Shown here piece after piece: positions 5,724 through 6,531 of a stretch of DNA of 6,531 nucleotides. The stretch is from the NCBI GenBank assembly GCA_946612175.1, contig CAMOEO010000174.1:1-6531 (forward strand), written 5' to 3'. Below the pieces are notes generated by a model. It did no database searches and was not told where the DNA came from. It saw only the letters and a list, made by a program, of their open reading frames with translations. Both the position numbers and the translations under genes were made by a program. Source of the stretch: an uncultured Verrucomicrobiota bacterium (GTDB lineage Bacteria > Verrucomicrobiota > Kiritimatiellia > RFP12 > UBA3636). The stretch's first letter is position 1. Each line of letters begins with the position of its first letter.

Positions 5724-6470
5724 CTACGCCATGCGGCGGAGGAACTGGAGGAGTCCGGCGCGGCGCCCGGCGGGGCGGAGGGGCGCGTCGCGGAGGATGG
5801 AGAGGAGCCGGGAGCCGAGGGGGAGGTCCGGGGGAAGCGGGTCCTCCGCCAGGTCGCCGTACTGTCCGGCGCGGGTCTCCTCGAAGGCGGGGGGGAGGGG
5901 GTCGGAACCGTGCAGGACGCGGCGGCCGAGGGTCGGCGCCTGCGCCATCGCGGCGGGCGTCGGCCAGAAGACGGGGCGCATCGAGGTATCGCCCAGCAGG
6001 AGGGCGTCCGCCGGGAAGCGGCGCAGCAGCGCGTCCACGACGCGGGCGCGGCCGAAGAGCCATTTGCCGACGCCCCAGGCGAGGACCGGGAGGGCGTCCG
6101 CCTCCAGCGCGGCGCCGACGGCCTCCGCGGCCGGGATGCCGTCGCGGAACGCCGCCCGCGTCCCGAGCGCGAGGATCTCCACGCGCTCGGCGCACGCGAT
6201 CTGGCGGCCGGCGAGCACCGCGACGGGCGTCGCGCCGTCGGGGAACGAGAGCTCGATGGCGGTGTCCTCGCGGCGGGCGACGCGGACGCCGTCCGGCAGG
6301 CCGCGGCCTTCGGCCCATTCGGCGAAGACGTCCGTGCCCTCGCGCTCGACGAGGAGCATCGCGCCCTCCTCCGCGCCGTGGCGGCGGACCGCCGCGCGAA
6401 ACGCGGCGAAGAGCCGGTCGACGCGGTAGGTCGGGTAGACGTGGACGTGGGAGTCGAGGAAGAGGGACAT
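5724..6470 (-). CDS. Predicted metal-dependent hydrolase, amidohydrolase/TatD/PHP-like TIM barrel
   Basis: The protein has 248 aa and starts MSLFLDSHVHVYP. The H8-x-H10 pair directly after a first beta-strand is the typical metal-binding start of amidohydrolase, TatD and PHP barrels, and supports the ATG at 6470. Later strand-like segments each end in polar residues: TPVAVLAGRQ (81-90), VEILALGTR (97-105), LPVLAWGVGKW (127-137), ALLLGDTSMRP (156-166) and RVLHGSDPLPP (184-194). D161, H187 and D190 are candidate further metal or catalytic ligands; D190 would match the late Asp of the superfamily. No other canonical histidines are evident in the middle (only H31 and H187 besides the HxH pair), so the metal site may be reduced or the protein may be divergent. 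Substrate unknown. It is followed after 12 bp by prmA. An in-frame tandem repeat lies directly upstream of its start. It contains no signal peptide and is likely cytoplasmic. Confidence 0.7.
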   Translation of the reverse strand: MSLFLDSHVHVYPTYRVDRLFAAFRAAVRRHGAEEGAMLLVEREGTDVFAEWAEGRGLPDGVRVARREDTAIELSFPDGATPVAVLAGRQIACAERVEILALGTRAAFRDGIPAAEAVGAALEADALPVLAWGVGKWLFGRARVVDALLRRFPADALLLGDTSMRPVFWPTPAAMAQAPTLGRRVLHGSDPLPPAFEETRAGQYGDLAEDPLPPDLPLGSRLLSILRDAPLRPAGRRAGLLQFLRRMA

Positions 6471-6476
6471 GGCGGG

Positions 6477-6531
6477 GAAGGGGTTGAAAAGGTTGAAGGG
6501 GTTGAAAAGGTTGAAGGGGTTGAAAAGGTTG
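6477..6531 (-). repeat. Period-9 / 18-bp tandem repeat next to the hydrolase start codon
   Basis: On the + strand the 18-bp unit GGGTTGAAAAGGTTGAAG occurs at 6481-6498 and 6499-6516, then 15 bases of a third copy reach the window edge; four bases of a preceding copy (GAAG) lie at 6477-6480. Read on the coding strand of the downstream gene it is the heptamer TTCAACC every 9 bases, with TT and CC alternating as the two-base spacer. It ends about 6 bp before the start codon at 6470, so it lies in the leader or promoter of the hydrolase-prmA unit. It is G-free on the transcribed-RNA side. The array is cut by the window end, so the copy number is unknown. Confidence 0.9.

Noticed and set aside
4675..6318. 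547-codon open frame on the - strand spanning prmA and the hydrolase in another frame
   Set aside because: The product is almost entirely R, P, A and G, and prmA is certain in a different frame of the same strand.

Overview
The window comes from a GC-rich bacterium. SD-less starts, lipoproteins with a relaxed lipobox, and a TTCAACC-type tandem repeat in front of a gene fit a PVC-group organism, most likely Kiritimatiellota/Verrucomicrobiota of the kind known from gut or rumen metagenomes. This placement is an inference from style; there is no rRNA or other phylogenetic marker apart from prmA.

Left part, + strand (1-4741). After 243 bases of upstream region, with a plausible extended -10 promoter, a perfect 22-bp palindrome and a 27-nt leader made only of A and C, come four predicted lipoproteins in a row: a small one (244-528, 94 aa), a 277-aa one (606-1439), and two large ones (1443-3089, 548 aa; 3101-4741, 546 aa). 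A strong GC hairpin with no immediate T-tract lies between the first and second genes. Genes 2, 3 and 4 are packed with gaps of 3 and 11 bp and are almost certainly one transcript, probably fed at least partly by read-through from the gene 1 promoter. The two large lipoproteins are diverged tandem paralogs along their whole length. Their C-terminal ~165 residues are about 73% identical by hand count, far more than their N-terminal halves. I cannot assign a function to any of the four. Together they look like an uncharacterised envelope lipoprotein cluster.

Right part, - strand (4788-6531). This part is convergent with the lipoprotein cluster across a 46-bp spacer. A two-gene unit reads leftward: first a 248-aa predicted metal-dependent hydrolase of amidohydrolase/TatD/PHP-like type (6470-5724), then ribosomal protein L11 methyltransferase prmA (5711-4788). 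Immediately upstream of the hydrolase start codon is a period-9 (18-bp unit) tandem repeat that runs off the window edge. These two genes are much more GC-rich (roughly 72-90% in sampled lines) than the lipoprotein genes (roughly 58-65%).

None of the six start codons has a recognisable Shine-Dalgarno sequence. Most are preceded by C-rich CCRCC or CCCC, and two have long G-free leaders, so the window suggests an initiation mode that depends on unstructured leaders. No RNA gene, IS element, CRISPR array or attachment site was seen.
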